Below, piece after piece: positions 31,717 through 39,918 of a DNA stretch of 64,000 bases. The stretch comes from Tenericutes bacterium MZ-XQ (GTDB taxonomy: Bacteria > Bacillota_I > Bacilli_A > Acholeplasmatales > Acholeplasmataceae). Location of the stretch: the NCBI GenBank assembly GCA_002838205.1, contig CP017950.1, forward strand, positions 1,618,858 to 1,682,857. Reading direction: 5' to 3'. The first letter of the stretch is position 1, and every line of letters begins with the position of its first letter. The notes under the pieces are model-generated. The model was not told where the DNA came from. It worked only from the letters and a program-made list of their open reading frames with translations, and searched no databases. Both the position numbers and the translations under genes were made by a program.

Positions 31717-31743
31717 AAAAAAGCCAACGATTATGCCGTTGAC
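31717..31743 (-). terminator. Terminator of the c-di-GMP riboswitch platform
   Basis: Minus-strand stem GTCAACG/CGTTGGC with loop GCATAAT, followed by TTTTTT. It lies between the aptamer and the first ribosome site, so it is the probable transcription switch. Confidence 0.85.
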
Positions 31744-31810
31744 TATCTTTTTCTAGTTGTTAAATATAAAAGGCCCTAGATAATCAGCATGTCATAACTT
31801 TTTAAAGTAT

Positions 31811-31885
31811 TAATGACAACTGGCTACCATTGCAGGCCCTATAGTTTTGCGTCCTTAAGTTTCCTTAAGTTTGCCTTTAACATTA
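31811..31885 (-). promoter_or_regulatory. Cyclic-di-GMP-I (GEMM-I) riboswitch aptamer
   Basis: The minus strand reads GGCAAA, the stem CTTAAG-GAAA-CTTAAG with a GNRA tetraloop, then GACGCAAAACTATAGGGCCT, then TGGTAGCCAGTTG. These are the ordered landmarks of the GEMM-I class: tetraloop hairpin, GACGCAAA receptor junction and a second arm ending in AGCCAG. P1 closes by TAATG (31881-31885) with CATTA (31811-31815). The second arm is short. It controls the TasA-like/repeat-protein genes through the terminator at 31717-31743. Confidence 0.85.
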
Positions 31886-31921
31886 TGTTTTTGAACTATG
31901 ACCGTATCATAATTCATTATA

Positions 31922-31949
31922 ATTATATCTTATTCTCATAAAATGTCAA
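31922..31949 (-). promoter_or_regulatory. Strong promoter of the matrix-like operon
   Basis: TTGACA (31944-31949), a 16-base spacer and TATAAT (31922-31927) on the minus strand, both perfect. Transcription would begin about 30 bases before the aptamer. The gap 31689-32092 therefore holds promoter, riboswitch and terminator, plus the left flank of the IS91-like element. Confidence 0.85.
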
Positions 31950-32022
31950 CAAAAAAACACTTATCAGTACAAAAAACTTTGATTTTCATTATTTTTTACA
32001 CTTTTTTTACGTGAAAGAACAA

Positions 32023-32068
32023 AAGTGAATAAATTCACTCAGGGCGATAAAATCGCCTTTTCTTTTTT
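32023..32068 (+). terminator. Hairpins before the IS91-like transposase
   Basis: GTGAAT/ATTCAC (32023-32038) is followed by GGCGAT/ATCGCC (32043-32057) and a T-rich run. The second is a rightward terminator that would shield the transposase from outside transcription, or it may mark the left end of the element. Confidence 0.6.
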
Positions 32069-32092
32069 TATCTTTCTTTTTATAATAGAATC

Positions 32093-33400
32093 ATGGACCC
32101 TATCTTACTCAAATATAAGTTTAGAGATCTCTTAGCCTTCGCTGCGATGCAGGGTAAGGATGTCTATGAAAATGAACTGAATAAACTTTCAAATTTGAAA
32201 GCCTATCGAAAGCCAAAACTAACCATTCAATCCATCTTTCAAACATACTGGCCCATATTTAAACCTTTGTTTATCGATAGACTAAGACCTGCCATCATTT
32301 CTAATGTTGAAAAAATGATTGACTGTAAAAATTTATCTAAAGGACATCTTTTTTTCGAGTGTCCTTCTTGTGATAACTTTCATCTCCAAGGTTTATCTTG
32401 TCATTCTAGATTTTGTGTTTCTTGTAACCAGAACTATCGTGAGAAAAGAACGATTGCTGTTCAATCAAAACTTTTAGATGTCCCTCACCGTCACTTCGTC
32501 TTTTCTATCGCTAGAGAACTTAGAGATTACTTTAGAATTTATCGGGGGCTTTTTGATGTCTTTTTCTCATCTGTTAATGAAGCGCTTCAAGCACTTGTCT
32601 TTTCATCAAAGATTGCAGTTAAAGAAGATCGTAGACTTGGTCTCATTGCTTTTCTTCATACCTTTGGGCGTGATCTTAAGTTTAATCCTCATATTCACGT
32701 TTTGGTTGCTGAAAGAACGCTCGATCTCAATCAAAACTTGCGAAAGTTTTCTTACTTTCATTTTGAAAAACTTAGACTTTACTTCCAACTTGCTTTACTT
32801 AGAAATATCTCAAATTACTTAAAGGTCCACGCGAGTAAGGACATCTATAACCGCTTCAATCGTTTGAGATCTTCTCTCATCTCAAAATATAAGAAAGGCT
32901 TTTATGCACATGGTCCAAAACTTAAAGATTATGGTTTTCTGAATGCTGCGAAAAAAGTTTCTGATTATATCACACGTTATGCTTCACGTCCTGCAATTTC
33001 TGAAGAACGTATTTTGAATCTCGATACTTCTACCCATATGATCACTTGGACCTATGATCCTCATGAAGATGATGATAAATCAGAAGATGATCCTTCATTT
33101 CTTGGTAGACAAACCATCACTGAACATGTCTTTAGGTTTATTGCCAAACTCATCGTTCACATTCCAGATGAGCACTTTCACACCATTCGCTATTTTGGTT
33201 TCTATGCAAATAAATCAAAGAAATCGGTCGCTACTTTCAAAAAACTACTTTCAAATGCTTCTATTAAACTCAAACGTTCTCGCTCAAATTGGATACATAT
33301 GCTAAAATCAATTTATAAGTATCATCCCATCTTATGTTCATGTGGCCACATCATGAAACTTAATCTAGATTATTCTTTACTAAGAGACCCCGGAGGTTAA
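32093..33400 (+). CDS. tnp: IS91 family transposase
   Basis: 435 residues. An N-terminal zinc finger has CPSC...CHSRFCVSCN (about 85-115). The metal-binding HUH motif is NPHIHVLV (about residue 203), followed by helical segments with the candidate tyrosines in YITRYASRP and YFGFYANKSK. These are Zn_Tnp_IS91 and Y2-transposase features. It nicks single-stranded DNA and attaches to it through tyrosine. The C-terminus has another Cys pair (CSCGH). It appears intact. The ATG follows a TATAAT-like stretch closely, and I see no strong ribosome site. Confidence 0.85.
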   Translation: MDPILLKYKFRDLLAFAAMQGKDVYENELNKLSNLKAYRKPKLTIQSIFQTYWPIFKPLFIDRLRPAIISNVEKMIDCKNLSKGHLFFECPSCDNFHLQGLSCHSRFCVSCNQNYREKRTIAVQSKLLDVPHRHFVFSIARELRDYFRIYRGLFDVFFSSVNEALQALVFSSKIAVKEDRRLGLIAFLHTFGRDLKFNPHIHVLVAERTLDLNQNLRKFSYFHFEKLRLYFQLALLRNISNYLKVHASKDIYNRFNRLRSSLISKYKKGFYAHGPKLKDYGFLNAAKKVSDYITRYASRPAISEERILNLDTSTHMITWTYDPHEDDDKSEDDPSFLGRQTITEHVFRFIAKLIVHIPDEHFHTIRYFGFYANKSKKSVATFKKLLSNASIKLKRSRSNWIHMLKSIYKYHPILCSCGHIMKLNLDYSLLRDPGG

Positions 33401-33404
33401 ACCT

Positions 33405-33737
33405 ATGCCAAAATATTTTAATACCATCAAATTGAAAATTTCTGATGAAGAGAAAAAACTTCGCTTAGAAGACTATCGCTATGCCCTTCAAAACGGCTTT
33501 TACTTTGGACCACCTGTTGATATCCACGATTTTATGAATAAAGATATCTTTGATGAATTCGTTCGTTTTAAATGTCTTGTTTGTGGCACTGAACATGTTG
33601 AGGAATATGATATCTTACTAGAAATTTGGGATGAATCTATTTCTGATTATCCTAAAATATACTGTGAAAACTGTGGGAAAGAATCTTCTGTACCACTTGA
33701 TGTTTATCATAAACAAACCTTAAAGGTTTTTAGATAA
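33405..33737 (+). CDS. Small cysteine-rich protein next to the IS91 transposase
   Basis: 110 residues starting four bases after the transposase stop, with ribosome site GGAGG. CLVCGTEHVEEYD (about 56-68) and YCENCGKESS (about 86-95) form a likely four-cysteine zinc ribbon. The first half is charged. I recognise no family. Its tight coupling implies an accessory role in transposition or carriage as cargo of the element. Confidence 0.6.
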   Translation: MPKYFNTIKLKISDEEKKLRLEDYRYALQNGFYFGPPVDIHDFMNKDIFDEFVRFKCLVCGTEHVEEYDILLEIWDESISDYPKIYCENCGKESSVPLDVYHKQTLKVFR

Positions 33738-33761
33738 TTGTTTTGACTTATATCTTACTCA

Positions 33762-33784
33762 CCCACATAACTGTGGGGTTTTTG
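33762..33784 (+). terminator. Hairpin after the IS91-like genes
   Basis: CCCACA/TGTGGG with loop TAAC, then GTTTTTG. It may be the transcription terminator or the hairpin near the replication-origin end of the element. Confidence 0.65.
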
Positions 33785-33828
33785 TCTATTTTGATTTTTA
33801 GATTTGAAAATAGAATTTCCTATTAAGT

Positions 33829-33855
33829 CAAAAAAAGCGACTCATTTGAGCCGCT
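33829..33855 (-). terminator. Terminator after gapA
   Basis: Minus-strand stem AGCGGCTC/GAGTCGCT with a G-U pair and loop AAAT, followed by seven T residues. Confidence 0.85.
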
Positions 33856-33871
33856 TCTCGAATTTTTTTTA

Positions 33872-34885
33872 TTACTTAATTAAACTTGCTAATTTAGAAA
33901 CTGTTCTTACTAATTGAGCAGTATAACTCATTTCATTGTCATACCATGCCATAACTTTAACTAATTGTCTGTCATCATAGTTTACAATTTGAGTTGTGTT
34001 TGCATCATATAATGAACCATATCTTGTACCAATAACATCACTTGATACAATTGGATCTGATACATATGCTAAAGTTTCGTTTGCAGCAGCTTTAAATGCA
34101 GCATCGATTTCTTCTAAAGTGGTATGTTTCTTAACTTCTACTGTTAAGTCAACAATTGAACCTGTAACAGTTGGAACACGTAATGCTGTACCATCTAACT
34201 TACCTTTTAATTGTGGTAATACTAAACCGATTGCTTTTGCAGCACCTGTTGATGATGGAACGATACTTTCAGCAGCTGCACGTCCACGTCTTGACATGAA
34301 ACCTTTTTTGTGTGGTTGATCTTGTAAAGATTGGTCAGCTGTGTAAGCATGAACAGTTGTCATGAATCCACCAACAACACCAAAGTTATCATCTAACACT
34401 TTTGCAACTGGAGCTAAACAGTTAGTTGTACATGAAGCACCACTAATTACATCTTCAGATCCATCAAGAACATCATCATTTACATTATAAACGATTGTTT
34501 TAACATCGCTACCAGCTGGAGCTGAAATCACAACTTTTTTAGCACCTGCTTCTAAATGCCATGAAGCTTTTTCTTTACTAGCGAAGAAACCAGTACATTC
34601 TAATACTACATCTACACCATACTCTTTCCATGGTAACTCTTTAGGGTCTTTAATTGCATGAATTGTAATCTTTTTACCGTCTACAACTAATTTGTCACCT
34701 TCAGTTGAAATTGAATCCACCTTGAAGTTTCTTTGTGCTGTATCATACTTTAATAAGTAAGCTAATGTTTCTGCATCTGTTAAGTCATTGATTGCTACAA
34801 CATCAAACTTTGGATCATCTGCCATGAGTCTATACGCAAGACGACCAATACGGCCAAAACCGTTAATTGCTACTTTAATAGCCAT
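33872..34885 (-). CDS. gapA: Glyceraldehyde-3-phosphate dehydrogenase
   Basis: 337 residues. NAD-binding [13 protein letters not shown], the catalytic [18 protein letters not shown] with its Cys at about residue 155, and [13 protein letters not shown] near the end. Glycolytic phosphorylating GAPDH. Monocistronic. A cre-like TGTAAACGTTTTTG lies at 34981-34994, roughly 95 bases upstream of the start, which could allow CcpA control. Confidence 0.96.
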   Translation of the reverse strand: MAIKVAINGFGRIGRLAYRLMADDPKFDVVAINDLTDAETLAYLLKYDTAQRNFKVDSISTEGDKLVVDGKKITIHAIKDPKELPWKEYGVDVVLECTGFFASKEKASWHLEAGAKKVVISAPAGSDVKTIVYNVNDDVLDGSEDVISGASCTTNCLAPVAKVLDDNFGVVGGFMTTVHAYTADQSLQDQPHKKGFMSRRGRAAAESIVPSSTGAAKAIGLVLPQLKGKLDGTALRVPTVTGSIVDLTVEVKKHTTLEEIDAAFKAAANETLAYVSDPIVSSDVIGTRYGSLYDANTTQIVNYDDRQLVKVMAWYDNEMSYTAQLVRTVSKLASLIK

Positions 34886-35069
34886 AATTTAATATTCCTC
34901 CTATTGAATAGTTTTATTCTACGTTTTTATTTTACCAAATTAATTGATAATATCAAATATATTGGATATATCTTGTGAAATGTAAACGTTTTTGCTTTAA
35001 AAAAAATGGGTGATTTGGTATAATGTAAATGCATATCAATGATGTGAGTTCTTTATGAAGGAGATTGTC

Positions 35070-35621
35070 ATGATAAAAAATATTGAAATTGAGTTTAAGT
35101 CAGCAATAACCAAGGAGAAATACTTGGAATTATTAAAGCAATTCGATTTGGAAAATAATATCTTTAAGCAGGTTAATTACTATTTTGATACTGATGATTA
35201 CAAGTTTAATCAAAAACAAACCGTTTTACGTATCAGACAAAAAGGTGATTCCAGATTTAAAGTCACAATGAAATGTCAAAGCGATGATGGTGCATTTGAA
35301 AATCATGTATTCTTGCAGAAAGATCAAGCATTAGATATGATTGAAAACGGATTTAATACCGGAGACTTTTTTGAAAACATGGATGATTTTGTTACATACA
35401 AAGTTAATCTAGAAAATCACAGAGTATCAACACCTTATGAAGGTGGGACATTATTCTTAGATCGTTGCGATTATTGCAATGTGACTGATTATGAAATTGA
35501 ATATGAAGCTTCACATTACGATGAAGGAAAAAAGATTTTTGAAAATTTCCTAAAATCGCACAATATAGAGATAAAACCAACAAAACGCAAGAGTGAAAGA
35601 GCATTTACATGTAAAAGATAG
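35070..35621 (+). CDS. CYTH domain protein (triphosphate tunnel family)
   Basis: 183 residues from ATG 35070 (MIKNIEIEFKS), seven bases after AAGGAG. The N-terminal ExExK motif is IEIEFK. VLRIRQKGDSRFKVTMK and the C-terminal LFLDRCDYCNVTDYEIEYEA provide the acidic and basic residues of the tunnel that binds triphosphate and metal. Related to Bacillus YjbK. Activity may be triphosphatase; adenylate cyclase is unlikely in this branch. Confidence 0.85.
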   Translation: MIKNIEIEFKSAITKEKYLELLKQFDLENNIFKQVNYYFDTDDYKFNQKQTVLRIRQKGDSRFKVTMKCQSDDGAFENHVFLQKDQALDMIENGFNTGDFFENMDDFVTYKVNLENHRVSTPYEGGTLFLDRCDYCNVTDYEIEYEASHYDEGKKIFENFLKSHNIEIKPTKRKSERAFTCKR

Positions 35622-35641
35622 CTAAAATGCTATCTTTTTTT
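35615..35641 (+). terminator. Terminator after the CYTH gene
   Basis: AAGATAGC/GCTATCTT stem with loop TAAAAT and a T run; it overlaps the stop codon. Confidence 0.85.
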
Positions 35642-35649
35642 ATGAAATA

Positions 35650-35678
35650 TTGACAAAACGGCCTAATAAAACTATAAT
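35650..35678 (+). promoter_or_regulatory. Promoter of the 139-residue membrane protein
   Basis: TTGACA (35650-35655), exactly 17 bases, TATAAT (35673-35678): a consensus promoter. Ribosome site GGAGG follows at about 35701. Confidence 0.88.
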
Positions 35679-35711
35679 AAAAGATAAAGTTACAATCGAT
35701 GGAGGATCTAA

Positions 35712-36131
35712 ATGAAGGAAAGAAATTTATTGTTTTTCATTACTGCACTTGTCGCAAGTATTTTATTACTTGTTTCTATACTCGCAAGAACTCAAAGTTG
35801 GTATAATCTAAATAATTATGGAGAACTTGCTGTACCTACTATACATTATCTAGTGATTCCAGTGATTTTGTTTTGGCTGGCTTGGTATTTTGAAGATAAG
35901 GGCACTTTATTATCAGGCGCTGTTATTCTAGCAATTGTTTTCGCATTACATCTTGATCATTCTGGTATATTAAATAATGATCCTTATGTCATTTCAAGAT
36001 ATGCACCAGCGGTTAAAACAGCTTATGTTTTAAGCTTAATGCTAACTTTAGCATCCGTCGTTTTAGCTTTCTTTACACACTTACAAAACAATTTTAAGAA
36101 ACTTCTTAAAAAATCAAAAGAATCCCAATAA
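35712..36131 (+). CDS. Four-helix membrane protein of unknown function
   Basis: 139 residues with four hydrophobic segments (about 7-25, 43-60, 68-85, 104-124) and a lysine-rich C-terminal tail, so both ends should be inside the cell. I recognise no family. It has a consensus promoter, a strong ribosome site and its own terminator, so it is probably expressed well. Confidence 0.75.
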   Translation: MKERNLLFFITALVASILLLVSILARTQSWYNLNNYGELAVPTIHYLVIPVILFWLAWYFEDKGTLLSGAVILAIVFALHLDHSGILNNDPYVISRYAPAVKTAYVLSLMLTLASVVLAFFTHLQNNFKKLLKKSKESQ

Positions 36132-36142
36132 GGGATTTTTTT
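36121..36142 (+). terminator. Terminator after the membrane protein gene
   Basis: AATCCC/GGGATT stem, loop AATAA, then eight T residues, overlapping the stop codon. Confidence 0.85.
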
Positions 36143-36168
36143 TATACTTATTTAGATTCATGAAATAA

Positions 36169-36190
36169 AAAAGTCGCATACAGCGACTTG
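36169..36190 (-). terminator. Terminator after the spx-like gene
   Basis: Minus-strand stem AAGTCGC/GCGACTT with loop TGTAT and a T run. Confidence 0.85.
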
Positions 36191-36203
36191 TTTTATTGAT
36201 AAT

Positions 36204-36665
36204 CTAACGATTCGTATGTTCTTGTTTGATTTCATCAAAATAACGTCTAAGCGCACTTTGATAGTCACAGTGTTCACCTTGTGGACAGTTCGTACACATA
36301 ATTAGTTCTCTAAGTCTCTTAGGAATAAATACGCGTATTTCCTCATCATTATAACCAACTTGAAGTTTATCCCCATCAATAATGATTGGTCGCTTTAAAA
36401 CACTTGGATTATCGAGAATAAATTCTTTTAATTCGCTAATTCTCATGTCTTCAATGTCTAAATCTTGTTCTTTAAAGACTTTTGATCTAGTTGAGATAAT
36501 ATCATCAAATCCATTTTCAGCATTTGCTAACATCATATCAATGTCTTCTTCAGTAATGCGTTGGTTAAACAAATTTTTCTCCTCATAAGGTACCTTATGA
36601 TCATCAAGCCACTTCTTCGCTTTCCGACATGACGAACAACTTGGGGTTGTATATATTGTAATCAC
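36204..36665 (-). CDS. spx: Spx/ArsC family regulator with a cysteine-rich tail
   Basis: 153 residues against about 131 for Spx. A thioredoxin-like start YTTPSCSSCRKAKKWL contains the redox pair C10-x-x-C13. FDDIISTRSKVFKE and the Spx-typical LKRPIIID-DKLQVGYN follow. The tail reads IMCTNCPQGEHCDY with three more cysteines, not part of classic Spx. Spx binds the RNA polymerase alpha subunit during disulfide stress. It has the CxxC form and the RPII motif, so Spx is more likely than arsenate reductase. Confidence 0.8.
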   Translation of the reverse strand: MITIYTTPSCSSCRKAKKWLDDHKVPYEEKNLFNQRITEEDIDMMLANAENGFDDIISTRSKVFKEQDLDIEDMRISELKEFILDNPSVLKRPIIIDGDKLQVGYNDEEIRVFIPKRLRELIMCTNCPQGEHCDYQSALRRYFDEIKQEHTNR

Positions 36666-36809
36666 TGTCTTCCTCCTTTTGGAGCATAGGTATTATCCTA
36701 TAGCACTTTTGTAGTCTTGCTATTTAATTATATACTTATTTAGAATTATTTTCAACTTGTGAAAACGTTTTTTCTGGTGTTTTACATCTTTTCCCATAGA
36801 CTATTAAGG

Positions 36810-36838
36810 TTGGTTTTTTATGGTTTATACGTTATAAT
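36810..36838 (+). promoter_or_regulatory. Promoter of pepF
   Basis: TTGGTT (36810-36815), 17 bases, TATAAT (36833-36838). About 40 bases upstream, GAAAACGTTTTTTC (36761-36774) is a palindrome resembling a catabolite-response element half. Confidence 0.7.
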
Positions 36839-36871
36839 TAAAGGAAATACTATCAAGAAAGAGGTCTTATT

Positions 36872-38635
36872 ATGTCAAAATGGGATTTATCGTTATTTTA
36901 TCCAAGCATTGAAGCTTGGGATGAGGGCTTAAAAGAAATGCCTGAATATATCAACAAATTAGCTGGATTTAAAGGAAAACTAGGTAATTTTGATGATTTC
37001 TTATCATTTTACAAAATAGAAGAGGAAGCAACGCATCTATTATATCGCTTATATGGTTTTATTCACTTAAATAGTGATTTGAACTTAAAAGACAATGTAA
37101 AATCTTCAAAAAACCAACAACTTATGTTAATGTTATCAGACTTAGGACAAAAAACATCATATGTATCACCTGAGTTAATCGCAATTGGTGAAGAAAAAGT
37201 GATGAGTTTTATTGAAAAAGATGATTTCTTAAAAACTTATAAGTTTCCTATGCAAAAATTATTCTTCCAACAAAAACATGTATTATCAGATGATCAAGAA
37301 TCAATCATGGCAAACTTTGGTCCAATCAGATCTATACCGTCATCTTTATATCAAGGATTAGCGATTGTTGATGCTGTTGATCAAGAAGTTGAGTTCAAAG
37401 ATGGTTCAAAGAAAAAGATTACTTCTTCAAATTATCGCTCTATTATTAGTCAAACAAAAGATGCTGAGGATCGTCAAAAAGTCTTTGAAGCCGCATTTAA
37501 GCGTTATAAAGATAATAAAACAACATTTGCTGCAACTTACAATTTAGTATTACAACAATTAGCAGCAAATTATAAGTCAAGAGGATATAACTCTGCATTA
37601 GAAGCTGCATTATTTAGAAACAACATTCCAGTTGAAGTTTATAAGAACTTAATGGATGCTGCCTATGAAAATACAGAAGGTATTAAACGTTATCTCAATA
37701 TAAGAAAGAAATACTTAAACTTAGAAAAACATCGTACCTATGATCGTTTCTTAGACTTAGTAACAGACGATACTAAATATACGTTTGAAGATTCAAGAAA
37801 CATTTTCTTCGAATCTATCAGTCATTTAGATCCTGTTTTTGTTGAAAGACAAAAAGAAGCTGTTAAAGATGGATTTGTGGATGCTTTCCCTGGAGATGGT
37901 AAACGTACAGGCGCTTACTCTTCTGGTTTTTATGGATTCCATCCATATATTTTACTAAACCACGATGATACACTTGATGCATTATTTACTTTAGCACATG
38001 AAGCAGGACATTCAGCACATACATTATTTTCAAATGAACATCAACCAATGGCAACTGCTGATTATACGATTTTTGTTGCAGAAATCGCATCAACATTTAA
38101 TGAACACAACTTATTAGATTATTTGGTGAGTAAAGCAACGACAAAGGAACAAAAAATTGCTTTATTGCAAAAAGCTATTGACGGGATTATGGGAACATTC
38201 TTTAGACAAACACTATTTGCAACTTATGAATATAAAGCAAATGAATTAGTTGAAAAAGGCATGCCTGTTACAGAACAATCATTGTCCAAGATTATGATTG
38301 ACTTATACAAACACTTCTATGATATTGATATTACGGAAGAAAATGGTAAAGAATATGTTTGGGCATATATCCCTCATCTATTCCATACACCATTTTATGT
38401 ATATCAATATGCGACAAGTTTTAGTGCATCACTTAAAATCTATGCAGATGTGAAGGCGCAAAAACCTGAAGCAATGGAAAAATATCTAGGACTACTTAAA
38501 TCAGGTGGTAGTGACTATCCAGTAAACCAAGCGAAAAAAGCTGGAGCTGACTTAACCAATAAAGAAACTTTCATGGCTGTCATCAAACGTTTTAATGAAC
38601 TTGTTACAGAACTTGAAAAAACACTTGAAGCATAA
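36872..38635 (+). CDS. pepF: Oligoendopeptidase F (M3 metallopeptidase)
   Basis: 587 residues, normal for PepF. The zinc site is HEAGHSAHTLF at about residue 376, and the third ligand Glu lies in FVAEIASTFNEH. It cuts peptides of roughly 7-17 residues in the cytoplasm. RBS AAAGAGG. Its end overlaps the promoter of the trpS leader. Confidence 0.95.
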   Translation: MSKWDLSLFYPSIEAWDEGLKEMPEYINKLAGFKGKLGNFDDFLSFYKIEEEATHLLYRLYGFIHLNSDLNLKDNVKSSKNQQLMLMLSDLGQKTSYVSPELIAIGEEKVMSFIEKDDFLKTYKFPMQKLFFQQKHVLSDDQESIMANFGPIRSIPSSLYQGLAIVDAVDQEVEFKDGSKKKITSSNYRSIISQTKDAEDRQKVFEAAFKRYKDNKTTFAATYNLVLQQLAANYKSRGYNSALEAALFRNNIPVEVYKNLMDAAYENTEGIKRYLNIRKKYLNLEKHRTYDRFLDLVTDDTKYTFEDSRNIFFESISHLDPVFVERQKEAVKDGFVDAFPGDGKRTGAYSSGFYGFHPYILLNHDDTLDALFTLAHEAGHSAHTLFSNEHQPMATADYTIFVAEIASTFNEHNLLDYLVSKATTKEQKIALLQKAIDGIMGTFFRQTLFATYEYKANELVEKGMPVTEQSLSKIMIDLYKHFYDIDITEENGKEYVWAYIPHLFHTPFYVYQYATSFSASLKIYADVKAQKPEAMEKYLGLLKSGGSDYPVNQAKKAGADLTNKETFMAVIKRFNELVTELEKTLEA

Positions 38636-38865
38636 ATCAAAAAAGTGATATAATGAATATGCAATGAAAAGGAAAAAGTAATTTAAATATGTGTGTTTAT
38701 AGAAAGTTGGGCTGATGGAAACCAATAACACTGATTTAAATGAATGGGGCCTTGGAGCATAAAGTATCATCGGCTTTAACGATGTTTGAGGGCTAGATTT
38801 TAATCTAGAACTAAGGTGGCACCGCGTTTAAAGACGTCCTTAGATGATAAGGACGTCTATTTTTA
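38625..38865 (+). promoter_or_regulatory. Trp T-box riboswitch of trpS
   Basis: Promoter TTGAAG (38625-38630), 18 bases, TATAAT with extended TG (38649-38654). The leader holds a stem I region with the specifier in GAATGGGGCC (TGG = Trp), the T-box AAGGTGGCACCGCG at about 38812-38825, and the terminator GACGTCCTTA/AAGGACGTC followed by a T-rich run. Uncharged tRNA-Trp would open the antiterminator and allow trpS expression. Confidence 0.93.
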
Positions 38866-38883
38866 TTTTTGGAGGTATTTTAT

Positions 38884-39882
38884 ATGAAAAGATTAGTATC
38901 AGGTATTAAACCTACTGGTTCTCTTACTTTAGGGAACTATATTGGAGCACTTAGACAATTTGTAAAACTACAAGATGAATTAGAAGATACAGAGTTCTTC
39001 ATTTTTATCGCTGACCTACATGCTATCACGACACCACAAGAAAAACAAGCGCTAAAGAAGAGTATCAAAAGTATTGCAGCTCTATATATTGCTTGTGGAC
39101 TTGATCCAAATAAAGTTAACTTATTTGTGCAGTCTGAAGTCGTTGAACATGCTGTGCTAGGTTATATCATGGAATCAACTGCATATGTTGGTGAAATGGA
39201 ACGTATGACACAATATAAAGACAAAAAGCAAAAACAAACTGAAGGGATAAGAACCTCACTTTTAACATATCCAGCACTCATGGCTGCAGATATATTACTT
39301 TATGATGCCGATATTGTTCCAATTGGTGATGATCAAAAACAACATCTAGAGCTTACAAGAAATCTTGCACAAAGATTTAATCACTTATATGGAGATACAT
39401 TTGTTGTTCCTGAAGGATTTTTCCCAAAAACTGGAGCTCGTATCAAATCTTTAACTGAGCCAGATAAAAAAATGGATAAGTCTGCTGAAAATCAGAAAGC
39501 CTATATTTTATTGTTAGATGATTTAAATCAAGTGAAAAACAAAATTAGATCAGCAGTTACAGATAGTGATACAACTATCAAATATGATTTGAAAAATAAA
39601 GCTGGTATATCCAATTTACTTCAAATCTATGCATCCTTAACGGATTTATCAATTAAAGACATTGAACTCAAATATAAAGACTCGAGTTATAAAGAGTTTA
39701 AAGAAAATCTAGCTGACATAGTCGCAGATACTTTAAAACCAATTCAGGAAAGATATCATGAAATTATCAATAGTCCTTACCTGGATGAAGTTTTAGATCA
39801 AGGTAGACAAAGAGCTTCAGAAATTGCTAGAAAGAAAATGTTTAAAGTCTATAAACGCATAGGTTTAGGACGCGTCAAATAA
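38884..39882 (+). CDS. trpS: Tryptophanyl-tRNA synthetase
   Basis: 332 residues from ATG 38884 (MKRLVSGIKPTGSLTLGNYI), ten bases after GGAGG; the in-frame TTG at 38869 is inside the ribosome site. The HIGH-like motif is TLGNYIG, and the KMSKS-like motif is KKMDKSAEN. A class I enzyme charging tRNA-Trp, controlled by the T-box upstream. Confidence 0.96.
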   Translation: MKRLVSGIKPTGSLTLGNYIGALRQFVKLQDELEDTEFFIFIADLHAITTPQEKQALKKSIKSIAALYIACGLDPNKVNLFVQSEVVEHAVLGYIMESTAYVGEMERMTQYKDKKQKQTEGIRTSLLTYPALMAADILLYDADIVPIGDDQKQHLELTRNLAQRFNHLYGDTFVVPEGFFPKTGARIKSLTEPDKKMDKSAENQKAYILLLDDLNQVKNKIRSAVTDSDTTIKYDLKNKAGISNLLQIYASLTDLSIKDIELKYKDSSYKEFKENLADIVADTLKPIQERYHEIINSPYLDEVLDQGRQRASEIARKKMFKVYKRIGLGRVK

Positions 39883-39887
39883 AATAA

Positions 39888-39916
39888 ATGAGCGATGCTG
39901 GCAAGCATCGCTCTTT
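39888..39916 (+). terminator. Bidirectional terminator between trpS and the lipid kinase gene
   Basis: Perfect stem GAGCGATGCT/AGCATCGCTC with loop GGCA, then TTTCTTT. A-rich flanks on the other side let it serve the convergent gene too. Confidence 0.85.
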
Positions 39917-39918
39917 CT

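Larger units (their letters stand above)
32093..33737 (+). mobile_element. IS91-like (HUH) insertion element, coding part
   Basis: Two adjacent genes, a Y-type HUH transposase and a small cysteine-rich partner, bounded by hairpins at 32023-32057 and 33762-33777. IS91 elements move by rolling-circle replication and have no terminal inverted repeats, so exact ends cannot be seen; the true element is probably about 31990-33790. It lies 140 bases upstream of the matrix-operon promoter. Confidence 0.75.

Noticed and set aside
32478-32822. A 114-residue rightward frame within the IS91 transposase
   Set aside because: Another frame of the transposase; the HUH motif lies in the main frame.
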